From assembly GCA_029207755.1 (NCBI GenBank), contig JARCOQ010000065.1:519501-583500 (forward strand): DNA of 64,000 bases, in the 5' to 3' direction. Source of the stretch: Chamaea fasciata (lineage: Eukaryota; Chordata; Aves; Passeriformes; Sylviidae). The notes below the pieces were generated by a model. That model searched no databases. It had not been told where the DNA came from and was given only the letters and a program-made list of their open reading frames with translations. Numbering within the stretch: the first letter of the stretch is position 1; every line of letters begins with the position of its first letter. The position numbers were made by a program, and so were the translations under genes. Positions 46,320-58,700 of this stretch are shown here, piece by piece.

Positions 46320-47506
46320 CCTTGATCTGGATGGATGGAGGAGGGCACGTGGACTCGACTACTGAGGACTCATTGCAGATGCTAGAATTAAGGGCTGTCC
46401 TTTGGATCATTATGAATTGGCCTGATCAGGGTGTAAATATTGTCACAGACTCATGATACGTAGTAGGGGTGGTGCTGCGGATTGAGGATGCATTGATAAA
46501 GGATATAAAGAATGACAGGTTATGGGAACTTTTGAGGCAGCTGAGGCAAGCTGTTCGGCTGCGCTCAGCTCCTTTTGCGATTTTGCATATTCGAAGCCAC
46601 AAATGGTCAGAAGGTTTGGGTCAGGGTAATGCCATAGCTGATCAGTTGGTTTCTGTTGCAGTACCACAAGACGGATTTCAGCAGGCACGTATTGCTCATG
46701 AGACTTTTCACCAGAATGCGCGAGGCCTAAAGAAACAGTTTCGCATATCTCTGAATGATGCCCGTGGTATTGTCAGATCCTGTCCTCTCTGTAGTCAGCA
46801 TGGGCCTGGACTAGGGATGGGAGTAAACCCACGGGGCCTTGGACCCAATCAGATCTGGCAAATGGATGTAACTCACGTATCCTCCTTTGGTAGATTGAAA
46901 TATGTGCATGTTACAATTGATACTTTCAGTAAATTTATTTGGGCTTCAGCGCAGCCGGGAGAGAAAGCTCTCCACGTGGTACGACACCTAACTACTTGCT
47001 TTGCGGTGATGGGGGTGCCAGAACAGATTAAGACAGATAATGGCCCTGCATATGTGAGCAGCAGGATCCAAAGGTTCTTACAGAAGTGGGGTGTGACACA
47101 CATCACAGGTATCCCACATTCACCAACAGGTCAGGCGATTGTGGAGCGAGCCCACCAAACACTCAAGGATTATCTGTTAAAATATAAGGAGGAGGTGGAT
47201 GTGCAGACCATGCTATCAAAAACACTATTTGTATTAAACTATCTGTGTGTAATGGGGGACCACTCGGAGCCCCCTGCGGTCATCCACTCAGGCGGAGTAA
47301 AGGAGGAAGCAACTAAGCCATTGTTTAAAGTCATGTACCGAGATCCCAAAACTGGAGTATGGGAAGGTCCCGCAGAGGTTCAGTACATGGGTAGAGGTTA
47401 TGTTTGTGTTCTTACCCCCACAGGGCCCCAGTGGATACCTAGTAAATGGATCCGTCCTGCTAATGACCCTGCAAGAGCGACATCGATACTGGACAGCCAG
47501 GGTTAG
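46320..47506 (+). pseudogene. ERV pol fragment: RNase H end plus integrase, copy 2
   Basis: Counterpart of the unit 1 fragment with the same in-frame TGA (46454-46456), then open from 46469 to 47506. Here the second catalytic Asp of the integrase core is kept (codon 47036-47038), unlike copy 1. Other differences are Arg to Gln, Ala to Val and Ala to Thr changes. It remains a 5'-truncated remnant without reverse transcriptase or gag. Confidence 0.85.
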
Positions 47507-47518
47507 AGGGGGTACACT

Positions 47519-47943
47519 TAATTGAAGACTTAAGGGCAAGAGAAAACCTACAACTGCTCTGGCAGTTTGACAAGGTAGTACAGAGAGATCACTCCATGTC
47601 AATTCATACCCAAATAGCTAAGTTGTAAGAACTCACTAGTCATTTGCAGCAAGACACAGGCTTGGGTTTAACAGATTGGCTATGATCTTTCGGGCTAGGG
47701 CCTTGGATAACCTCCCTACTGCAACATGTAATCAATATTGTGATTGTTATTATACTGCTTGTACTTTTTGTATCTTGCTTTTTTTGCTGCTTGCAACAGA
47801 TGATGTATCGCATAGCAGAAACAGTAACTACTCGACACACTGCGTTTGCTGCACAAAATAAAAAAGAGGGAATTGTTGAAGAATGCTTAGCAGAGCAAGG
47901 CCACGGATCATTAGAGGCCTCATGGCCCGATACCAAGTGCTAG
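47519..47943 (+). pseudogene. ERV env transmembrane-subunit remnant, copy 2
   Basis: Same broken frame, hydrophobic segment and tail as in unit 1, with a few substitutions, including a Trp to Cys change near the end. Not functional. Confidence 0.6.
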
Positions 47944-48259
47944 CAGCCTACGCGCTGCTAAGATAAGCTGTCCTTGGGACAGCAGTAAGCACGGATACAG
48001 GCCAAAGATAAAAGAACTTGTGCTTAATAGAGCGTAGCAGTAAGCACGTATACAAAGTTTTCAGCATGCCAAGAGGAGGAACCTTCTCACGCTTGATATA
48101 GCCAATCAAGTATAGACGAGTAGTGTATGCTAACCAATTATAATTTGACAAGTATGCTGAATGCTTGGGGCAAAAGTATAAGAACGGATGTTATGAGCAA
48201 TAAAGTTGAACAATGCTTTACCAATCATATTGATTGATTGCATTCTTCCCTCGCCGAAA
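47944..48259 (+). repeat. ERV 3' LTR, copy 2
   Basis: Counterpart of 32400-32715, with AATAAA at 48199-48204 and the duplicated U3 motif. The right edge again abuts the olfactory receptor piece, so the junction predates the duplication. Confidence 0.7.
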
Positions 48260-48268
48260 TCCTCCGCA

Positions 48269-48559
48269 GTGCAGCACATCCTGCGTAGGAGATGGTCCTG
48301 GTGTCCCAGAGGGAATTGTGCATGGCTTTGGGGACAGTGGTGCAGATGGAGCCCAGGTCGCTGAGGGCCAGGTTGAGCAGGAAGAAGAACATGGGGCTGT
48401 GCAGGTGGTGGCCGCAGGCTACGGCGCTGGTGACGAGGCCGTGGCCCAGGAGGGCAGCCAGGGAGATGCCCAGGAAGAGGCAGAAGTGCAGGAGCTGCAG
48501 CTGCCGCGTGTCTGCCAACGCCAGCGGGAGGAAGTGGCTGATGGAGCTGCTGTTGGACA
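48269..48559 (-). pseudogene. Olfactory receptor N-terminal fragment, copy 2
   Basis: Identical in reading to the unit 1 fragment: an N-terminal segment through the start of TM3, then a break into LTR sequence. Confidence 0.85.
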
Positions 48560-48748
48560 TTTGCTGTGGCTGCATATGGGGACGTGTTCATGGATAAAGG
48601 ACAGTGACAAGTCAGGGCTGGCTGCTTTGAGCCAAACCCGTGCCATTCCCTGTAGCCTGTCCTGCTGGTGTTGGTGTCTTTGGGGCGGACCCTGACTGCC
48701 GACAAAACAGCAACACATTCGCTTAAGAGCTGGACTAGGTCAGTGCAA

Positions 48749-48824
48749 AAGATGGCGGCCAGGGCTGAGGGAGCCACACACAAGATGGCGGCCAGGGCTG
48801 GAGAGCCACACACAAGATGGCGGC
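48749..48824 (+). promoter_or_regulatory. Three tandem YY1-like sites, unit 2
   Basis: AAGATGGCGGC at 48749-48759, 48782-48792 and 48814-48824, spaced as in unit 1. Confidence 0.6.
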
Positions 48825-49097
48825 TGGGGCTGGGCTGCCAGGGCGGCTGATCTCACTAGGAGGCGCAGCCTCAGCCCTCTGGCTGCCATCCTGTGTGGGG
48901 CAGGCAGAGCCCCCCTTCAGTGCCTGTTGAAATGGACATTAACGGACACCCGGGAAAAGGACACGGTCTGGCACCTTTGCTCTGTGCACACAAACATAGA
49001 CCAGCCAGTTTGGAACGCCAACTGGCAGTACTTTGATGTCAAGGCAATTCAAATAGGTGAAAATACAAAACTCCAGGCATTGAACGTTTTAAAATAA

Positions 49098-49101
<4 letters not shown>

Positions 49102-49137
<36 letters not shown>
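49102..49137. repeat. Poly-T run at unit border 2/3 (36 T)
   Basis: A 36-base T run, eight longer than at the 1/2 border, with the same flanks ('aaaataaaaac' before, 'gaaagagggctaaaag' after). Confidence 0.9.
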
Positions 49138-49138
<1 letters not shown>

Positions 49139-49556
49139 AAAGAGGGCTAAAAGCACTCCTTGTGCACATGGACTTCAATTAGCATCAAGCAGCATCACAA
49201 GTGGTTTCGTCCAGGCAGGAGTCACAGTCACTGTGAGGTGATGAAAACGGAGATGGGATCTGCTTGAGGCGGATGGTGCAGCGGCTGCGCACCTGCGACG
49301 TGTATCCCTCAGGGTACCTATTTCTTTAGAACACTATGAAGACTAGAGGGAATTGAAAGTCCACTGCAGTTTAGGTTGTTCTTCACGAGATTGTTCAAGT
49401 CGAGCACAGCCATTCTGTTCAGCAGACACACGGGCAGGGGCTTCTTGGAGCGCTGCTCTGGCACCCATTCTTTGGAGGAGGGGATTGCAGGAAAGAAGAA
49501 AAGAAGCTCATCAACTACTGAAGAGGAAGAGTCACTGACAGGAAGCAGTGGGTTAA

Positions 49557-50432
49557 GAAATGTGAGGGGGAAAAAGGCAGAAAACATGAGGTGACAAGTG
49601 TGAGAAATGGGAGTGGAAAAAGGAGGGAAGTGTGAGGGAAGAAAAGGGAAGGAAACCTGTGTGGGAAAGGGTGAGAAAACGGAGGGGAAAATGGTGAAGA
49701 TGTGAGTGAAAGTAGGAGAGGAAGGTGAGAGGAGGAAAAGGCAGGACATATGACGGGAAAATTCTAAGAAACATGATCAGGGAAGGCTGAAAAACAAAGA
49801 GGAAAAAATGGAGGGAAATGTGAGGGGAAGAGAGTGAGAAAATTACTGGCAGAGAGAGAGAAACAGGCAGCAAATGTGAGGGGAACATTGTGAGAATCCT
49901 GAGGGGAAAAGAGGGAGAAACCAGAGGGCAGAAAAAGGCAGAAAACATGAGGGGGGGGAAAAGGATAAGAAGTTGGATGGGAAAAGTGGCAGAAAACAGG
50001 AGTGAAAAAAGGGCAGAAAATGCTAGAGGAAAAGTAGAAGCAACATGAGGGGGAAAGAATGATAAACGTGAGGGGAAAAGTGGGAGAAATGTAAGAGGGA
50101 AAGCCTGGGAAACATGAGGGCAAAAGTGAGAAACATGAGGAGACAACTTGGAGAAAAATGACTGAGGAAAGGAGAAAAGCATGAGGGGAGAAAAGGGCAG
50201 GATAAGTGAGGGGAAAATTGTGAGAATCGTGGGAGAACAAAAAAGCAGGAAAAAGCGGGAAGTTGGGGAAATGTGAGAGGCAAAGCGTGAGGAAAGGGAG
50301 CTGAAAAGGGTGGGGAAAATGAGTAAAACTTGGGAGGCAAACATGAGAGGAAAACTGTGAGACTCGAGAGGGGGAAGGGGTGGAAATGTGAGAGGGAAAA
50401 GAACAGGAAATGTGAAGGGAGAAAAGGAGAGA
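49557..50432. repeat. Purine-rich minisatellite, unit 3
   Basis: Counterpart of the tracts in units 1 and 2. A local difference near 49,945-49,975 (a longer G run and changed unit) shows turnover inside the array. Confidence 0.85.
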
Positions 50433-52680
50433 AGTCAGGATTGGCATGACAGCTGAAATGATTCCTAACACATTCCCCCATGCATTTGCCCATTTATTGC
50501 ACTAGCCCAGGGCTTCTCTGTATGTCCGTCTCCCCCTGTGCCTTGATTCCTGTTTGGAAGCAGTAGAAGTGCAGGATGTGCCCACCAGCAGGAGCTGCTC
50601 CAAGCTGGGAAGGGGCCAGGTGGTGCTGATTTCCAGAGGCTTCTGTGTCCCAGGTGAGGCCAGGGCAGGAGTGGGTTGAAAGGTGCTGCTGCTGCTCCTC
50701 TGTGCCAGAGAGCCCTGACCGGGCAGGGCACGGCGCCCACTGCACTGCGGGCTCTTTCTCCTGCCACAGCTGGGCACACCTGGCAACAAATCATGACGAC
50801 TTGTGGGGAAACCAAGGGCTTTGTGGAGGCTGCCTTGCTCTGCACACACCCGGGCCACCTGCAGCACAGAGCTTTGGCCCCCAGAAAGGTAAACCCGAGG
50901 GGAACAGCTGGAAAAGGTTTCATTTTCACCTGTCAATAGTTGACTTTATTTCAGTGCTGGGTGCGTGGGGAATCACTTTCCTAACACGTGCTCAGCCAGA
51001 AATCCCACCTACTCATTTGTAACCATGGAAATAAGACCTACTCATTACTTTGCTGAAACTCACAGGCTAAACATTCCCTCAAATTAGTTGACATATTTAA
51101 ATCACTTCTCAGAAGTTACTGACAGGAGAGTAGGGCTCTCTTGAGAGTCTCGGCTGGTCATTTGGGGAACATCCCATTCCTGCAATTCTCCTCTGATGCT
51201 CAAGAGCCTCCTACAACCACTCTTTTCCCCTTGAATGCATTCCAGCTACATTCTTGGGAAGACTATTCTCAAGGCTAAGGTAGTCACTTGCACACATCAA
51301 TCACTGCTCTGGAGGAATAGAGGGCTCAACAGTCTGTTAATGCAAAGGGAATTCACAATTTGTTACAGTTCAATATTTTCTCAAAACCTGCCTTCTCTGG
51401 GCATTGCTCACAAGCATTTCTTTAATTCACCTTGAAAATGTTTTTGCTGACTGAAGCCACATTGTGTCTTTCCTTCAGCAAATCAGAAGAAAAACACAAA
51501 CTGCCTGCTGAAACCCTTCTGCTCCCTTCCAAATCAGTTCACTGCTCAAGCACGAGCCACAGGCTCCTGCCCGATTCCCTCTGTGAGATAGGAGGTAATA
51601 TTCTGCTGCAGCTGCAGGGTTATGAGAAGAAAGAACGAAAGCTGTTGGTTCTTGGGGTTGTTATTTAGGGTTTGGGTTTGTTCTAGTTGATTTGTTGGGT
51701 GTTGCTGTGAGCTGGGAGAGGGGCCAGCGTGAAGACCAAACCAAAAGGGAAGTAGGAGAAGAGGGGAGGGGACAGAAAAGGAGGCGGTGGGGACAGAATA
51801 CAAGTTTCCTATTTCCCGGCCAAAGGGAAAGGGGACACGGTTCGCCCTGGGCTGGGAAAGGCAATAAATAGCAGCATTTTCTGTGTGTGTGTTGTGTGTG
51901 TGTTTGGCTCTTGGGAGAGGGAGATACACACCCAGCTCAGGTGAATCCATCCTAAAAAACAGTTCTCTTTGGCTTTGATGACGTTGTCACCCCATTAAAT
52001 TTCATCTGACAGTTGGCTCCTCTCTAACACCTCTCTATCTCCCAGCAGCTCAGGGCTGCATTGCACAGTGCTTGCTGTGTGCCAGAGAGCTCAAAGCAGG
52101 CTGGCCTGGCGCCCCGGAATATTTCTGCAGAACACTCTGCATTTCACTCTTTTGCTCTGGCTCAGTGCACAACTCCAGCACTGCAGGCGCTTCCTCCCAG
52201 AGCCGTGTGAGGCCCCGGCTCCTGCAGATGTGAGCTGACAAGCTGTCCCTGCCTGCCGCTGGCCTCGCTTCCCCTGGCAGAAGCGCCGTGCCTGAAGGAG
52301 GCTGCCCTGTGCCGGAGCCTGAGGAGCAGCCCGGCTCCCTCCCCTGTGCCCAGAGCGCTGCACACACTGCTCACCTTGGCCAGGAGTTAGAGGGCAGCCG
52401 GCACAAGGGTGGCAATCCTCAGCCAGGCCTGCAGCCCTCGCCTGTGGTTTGCCTTTCTCTGCTCCTGTGCACGCTCCGGACGGCCGATGCCACCGGTCTG
52501 TGCTGTGCCCAGCACGGCCACGCTTCCCCTCGGGAGAGCCTTCCCCACTTTCCAACTGTACCAAAGAAGCCATCAACGTCACTCTCCACCTCTAAGAAAA
52601 AACTGACACTTCAGAAGAAAATGTTGAGCTTTGTCAGAGGCTCAGAAGGAGGGGAATCTTTGAAAGGAGTTGAGGTTTCA
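50433..52680. other. Sequence downstream of kinase copy 3, no gene recognised
   Basis: Counterpart of 19336-21585 with scattered substitutions. No credible gene. Confidence 0.4.
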
Positions 52681-52685
52681 CAAAC

Positions 52686-52691
52686 TTTATT
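52686..52691 (-). promoter_or_regulatory. Polyadenylation signal, kinase copy 3
   Basis: AATAAA on the minus strand, 77 bases after the copy 3 stop codon. Confidence 0.6.
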
Positions 52692-52767
52692 TCCAATCCT
52701 ATGCTACTATCCTACTCCACTGTCCTAGCTGCAATCCTACTCTACAGTCCTATTCTACAATCCTTCT

Positions 52768-55700
52768 CTATACTGGTGTTGGAGAAAACAGTTGTCTGAT
52801 TCCTGTCTCCTCCTTCCACTCTTTCACTGAAGTGATCAGTGGCACCAGGCTGGACACAGGCTTGGCTGATGTTACAAATGGATGCTGCACAAAGAAAAAA
52901 AAAACAAGAATGAACCATTACTTTGGAAGCTAAGAGCCCCAAAGGCAGGGAAATATTTATCAAAGGAAAAGGAGACTGAATCAGAGTACGTCTAAGGAGC
53001 AACAGTGGGGCCACATTGGCACAGCTTGCTGCAAGAGCTGCTAAGTGCCCCAGGCCTGGAAATATCTCCGGTCTGAGCATCCTGATCTCTTGAAAGAGGT
53101 CCCTGGTCATATTGCAGGGCACTTGGAGCAGATGACCCTTACAGGCCCTTGCCAGCCCAGCCCAGTCTAGGATTCCTGACTGTTCTCATTTGAACAGCAC
53201 CAAGAGTGGAGGTGAGGAGGAGGAGGCTCCCCTGATGCCTTGCACTTCAGTGCAGGAGGAGCCCGTCCCTGGGACACTGTTTCCCCTGCAGCCCCTTGGC
53301 ATTTTACCTGCAGCAGCTCCTTGGCAGACCAGCGCCGCTCCTCGTCTCTCTGCAGGCAGCAGCTCAGGAAGTCACGCAGAAAAGGGGAGCGGAGCTTGGG
53401 CTGCTGCAGCTTTGGGATCCCTTTGGTGGCTTTCAGGAGTTGAGCCTGGAGAAAAAGGAAACACGAGTTTCTCACCCGCTTCTTTCACGTCTGGAACTGC
53501 TCTCCCAGATCCCATTGTTTCAGCTGCACTCTGAAGTGGCAGTTTCTGCCGTGGCACACAGGCAGAGATGACTTTCCTGGACCAACAAAACACCCAAAGC
53601 CCAATGCAGCCACAGCTTTCCCTGCATCCAGCAGCTCTTGCCTTGGCAGTTGATTTCATTGACTGGCCTTGTTAGTGGAAACAATAGCAGCAAAAGCAGG
53701 TTTCCTTCTCTGAGGATTCACCTGAGCAGCTTGACAGGCTATTTGGAAGAGGGACTTTGCTCTACTAACTCACTCTACTATTTCCAAAGATAATTACATG
53801 AAAAGCATCTCTGCAGCTCTTGTTGGTCCCTTAAGCACAGCTGCCATCAAACCAAAGTCATCAAGCTTTTTCCTTGGTTCTTGAAAACAATGGGAATTGC
53901 AAGCAAAGAAAGGAAATCCCTCAGTTATTCCTCAGGTAAGGAAACAAACATTTGGAATCTCATCTTCCACACAGACACATGAAGATGCATGCACAAATGT
54001 CTTGGGACGAAAATGCCTCTTTGGGCACACAGGAAACACCTGCACCTCCGTCTCTCATCAGACTGCAAATTTCAGCTTCCCTTAGGCAGCAAAAGGAAAA
54101 TTTTGGTGGTCAAAGCAGAAGAGGGAGAAACGCCATCCATGTGGTAGCCCTCTGCTCATTTGGACACTCAAGTCAATGCATTAATGGCATGGCCATCCTA
54201 GAAAGTGCCTGGAAACAAAGGGGTGGGTTTGGCCGGCTCTCCACATGGCCAGGCTTCATCTTAGTGACATGGAGGTGACGGCTTGGGTTAGGAAAGAAAG
54301 ACGGTCACTGAGTGTTTCAGCAGCACCGCACAAGAAGCACAAGAGACTCTGTGGCCTTCACACCCTCTTGTTAAGGTTTCAGGCAAATTTCCTTGTGAGA
54401 AGAATGGGGGTGCACTTCTTCTCTCCAAACCACTGTTTTATAAACATCCTCGGGTTTGGGTTACTTTCCTTCATTTCAGGAAAGATAACACCACTTCTAA
54501 GATGCTTGTTTGCTGCTATTAGGGCTGTCTACAAAGCCAAAAGAGCTGGAACGACTTCTAAGCCAAAGCCCAGTGTTGCCTGAGAAGGGAGATTGTTTGC
54601 CTGGGCTAAGGCTTGAGTTCCCCCACGGATGCAACCAAAACCCCAGCAGATGCTGATGTGCTGCCGGGACATTTTCAGAAAGGGACTGTGGTGGAAGTAG
54701 TTCCAGCAGATGGCAATGGCATTTTGTCCAGTGGCACACACAAAGTGGGATGGGGGAGAAAGACAGCGGGATCAGAGAGTATTTACACCTTACCATGGCA
54801 GAATTTTCCTCCCAGTCAGGAGCTTCTCCTTCCACCATTTCAATGACCACGATTCCCAAAGACCATATGTCCACTTTGGGCCCATAGGGTTCACCGTTCA
54901 CTTCAGGTGCCATCCACTGAAGAGTCCCGACCACCGATCTCCGTCTACTCTGCTCAGGGGTGAGTTGAGCAGAGAGGCCAAAATCAGCTGGGGAGAGAGC
55001 AAAAGACCGTTTTTATTTGAATCCTGTGCAATTAGGAAAGCACGCAAAAGAATTTCCCGGTAGAAGTTTGAGAATGTGCTCTTGAATCTCCTGGACAACT
55101 GTCCCTGCTCTGTTTCCTCAGGACTTTAGCCAAGGAATTATGGTGCTGGCTGCTTCAGAAATCCCCACATTTTTTACACGGCCTCCAGCAGGGGCTTTTC
55201 AAACTTTAGACATGTAGCTCCCTCCCTCTGGAAGGGACACGCACAGAGCAATGCCACTGTGGACTGCTCGAGCCTTGCCATAGGTCTGTGCACGTTGCCA
55301 CCGCGTGGTCAGCTCACAACAGGCTCCCTGCACTGCCACCAGCGCCATTTTGGGGGGGCTGGCACTCACTCAAAAGCAGCCCCACAGCCCACATATCCCT
55401 GGAACGCTGCACCTGCCCAAGAATATACTGACCCAGCTTGACAGAGCCATCCGTTTTGAGAAGGATGTTGAGGCTTTTCAAATCTCTGTGCATCACGTGG
55501 TTGGCGTGGAGAAAATGCAGTCCTTGCAGGCACTGAGAGAGAAACCAGAAACAGGAGGGCAAAAATCAGTGATGTGATTTCATCACACAAGAAAGGAAAC
55601 AGCTCTCCAAGATTCCCTCTCCAGGGGAATGAGGAGTAATGGCAGAACACAGTGCCACTGAGGGGAAGAGCTCGCTGCTCCAACACAGGCAGAGCAGCAC

Positions 55701-58700
55701 CTTTCTAAAGAAAGGCGTGTCAGCTTGCCAAAGAGCAACAGCAACTGCTGGTGTAGACTCTGCCCTGCAAACCAGCCAGGATGACTGCTGCTGCACTGGA
55801 TGTGCTCAGGAGTACAGAGCACTCTGGCTGCACTGCTAACCTTTCCAGCTGAGGACTCAGAGAAATGAGTCTCTCTTTCTTCTTTGCTGGTCCTTTCAAA
55901 TGCTCCCACCATCACCACCTTTGCTTTTACAGGCAAGGAATGCAGTGCCAACAGATCAAAGTTTAGAGAGGCAAGATGGAGAAGAGCAAATACAAGAGCC
56001 AGAGTGAAAATGCAACAGCAGGAGAGAAGAGGACAAGAACAGAGTCCAGTGAGTGCAGGGGCACTGGCAGGCAGTTCATTTGAGATGCTCTTGCTTGCCC
56101 AGAGCATATCAGCCACACAGAAACAAAGCCTGGCTCATGGAATCGCTCCTGTTCTGAGCCCCTTTCCCAGACAATCCTGCCCAAGCTCTGGGAAGCACAG
56201 CTGGGATCCCCGACTGACCTCCCGACTGATGATGGCGATCTCGTCTTCTGTCAGGCGAGTCTTTTGGATTGTGTCGTAAAGACTGCCTCCATCCATGTAC
56301 TCCATCACCAGCCACAGTTCTTCATGCACAAGGTAGCTGAAAAACGGGAACAAGGCCATGCAGATGAACATGCATTCGTTGGCTCCTTTGCTTGATTCTT
56401 GTTTCCGGGTTGCTTTGTGACAAGGACAGAATTAAAAGAATTAAAGACATTCCCTCCGGGCTGTGGGTTGTTTGCAGTCTGTGCAGTCTCAAGGAGAACA
56501 GCACATCTGTCAAAAGGAGATGTCTCTGATGGCCAGCAATCAAAAAGTGCAGTTTAGTAACAGCCAAGATGAAAAACCTGTCCCGCGTGGTATTTCTGGA
56601 AAGAAGCACCTAGTGTTCCTGGCATGGTCAGCCCTGGAAAAGAGGGGCAATAATCCAAGGGAAATCCTCCCTAGCATGCTTCATCAGCATTGAAGAAACC
56701 TTAAAAAATCCATCCTGAGACAACATGGAGGCAGCCAACTTACAGGGTACTGACTTCTTATGGTAGAGTTGATGCAGGTTTTTGAACAATTTTTCAACTA
56801 TGTGTTGGAAAGCCAGGGATGACTCACGGAGATAAACTGCACTCTCTTCCCATCCATTGGAGATGAGTAGAGAAATAATAATGAAGTAATAATTAACAGC
56901 TTTCTTTTCTGCCAGTGTCCAAAGTGGGGTTTTAACCTTGCATACTTTTACTATGTAAACAAACCTTCATGGGATGAGACCATGACCACTCACCCGTCTA
57001 AATAATGGACAAGATGGGGACTCATATTCCTCTTCATGACCGTGATTTCAGTAACAATATCCTCCATCTCGCTCGGTCCCCGAAGATAGATTTTCTTGAT
57101 GGCCACCTAGAATGACATTGAAAATCAGTAACTTTAGAAGTTGGCGGAATGAGACCAAAACACACATGGGGAGAGAGATTTTGCAATGACACCACCAAGC
57201 CGTGCCAAAGTGCCTTGTAATTAGACAAAGGAGTAATTAGGAAGTGACATTCCTACAGCCCATTTCTCTGCTCCTTTGGGAGCCAGATCCAGGACACGTG
57301 GCCACTGACCACATTTTGCCTTGTCCACTTGTTAGCAATGGTGTGTCAACTATCATCCCCAAAGCTCTGAGCACACTCTCTGTCTGTCTGTACTTGAGAA
57401 GAAGTAATGCGTGACTTGGTACTCTGTGGATACATCTCGGGCTATAGGCAGGGCTTGGGGCTTTTAGGGACGCCTTGCAGATCTCTCCCTATGTGCAGTT
57501 CCCAAGTGCAGCACTGCAGGTGGCTAAGGAACTGCCAGGAACATTCAGATGTATTTGCTGGCAGCCAGAAATGAGAATTCAGGACTCTGAAGCCGTAGCC
57601 CCAGAGAGCAGTGAGATGCTCCTTTGTTGGAGCATCTGAGAGCCAGGGAGAGCATCCTTCTCTGAAAGGAACCGCTGCCCTCCTTGCCTTCCTTCTGGCA
57701 GCTGAGCAGGACAAAGACTGTCCCAAATGCAGCTGGCAGGCTGGCACCAGTCTGTGCTTCTTGTGCCTTTGCAGCACAGCTCTAGCCACAGCTGCAGCCG
57801 CAGCTGACACGAGACAGGAAAGCCCTGGAGAGCAGCAGAATCTGCAGGGGCTCTTGACATTTACCTGTTCTCCTGTGGCAGTGTCGATCGCTCTGCAAAC
57901 CTCTCCAAAAGCCCTAGAAACAAAACAGCAGCAAAGAAAGGAGAAGCCATTTAGACCTTGGAGTGAAAGCCAGCCCAGACAGGAGATGTCTGCTGGAAAT
58001 GCCTCCAACCTGCAGCATGCAGGAGGGCACTGCCAGAAGGCAGATGATGCATGTTCCTCTCCAGTGCATGGGCACTGGGCCTGTTTCTGAAGCATTGGGG
58101 TTTAGTGCCTCAGCTCCAAAGGCCAGGTGATTCTTTCATCGTGGATTTCAGTTTCTAAACTGGGCGGTTTTTATCCTCACCACACACAATTTCTTTCAGC
58201 AAACTCTTGGGAATAAATGCTCCTGAGAAGTGTTATCTGACTGCTATGATAGGGGGTAGGTTGCTGTTTCTGGTAATGAAATAGAAGTGTCTTTGATAAT
58301 GCCTTCTGACCACACTTCCAAATTCTGGCCGGTACTGAGAGATGGGGCAGACTAACCCCAGTGTCTGAATATGTTTGCAGCTTGCCTGACTTCACACTTG
58401 ACAGATATTCCAGCAGCAAATCAGCTGCCCCATGATTGTGTAGAAGCAACTGTGGTTGGACTCACCCTCTGCCAACAATTTCCTTTTCGGTGTATTTCCT
58501 CCGGGGATTTTCTGTGCTCACCATTTGCCCTGAGGGAAACAAAATGCAAAATGCTCACTTGAAAGCAGACATCCCACCATCCAAGAGATACAAAAGGCAG
58601 CCCTGCTGGGGCTCTACAGTCTGGCCTTCTGAGTCCTTTGTGGCCAGCTGGGTAACAACAACAACAACAACAATTGCAACATGACAGGCAGCTCTGCAGT

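Larger units (their letters stand above)
33611..49140. repeat. Array unit 2 (about 15.54 kb)
   Basis: Direct repeat of unit 1 in the same orientation and order. The offset is 15,544-15,545 at both ends and 15,541-15,543 in the middle, reflecting a few small indels. The border to unit 3 is a 36-base poly-T run. Confidence 0.95.

Noticed and set aside
48668..48850. Short frame over the YY1-like repeat read as a peptide repeat
   Set aside because: The repeat is better explained as DNA-binding motifs, and the frame is only 60 codons.
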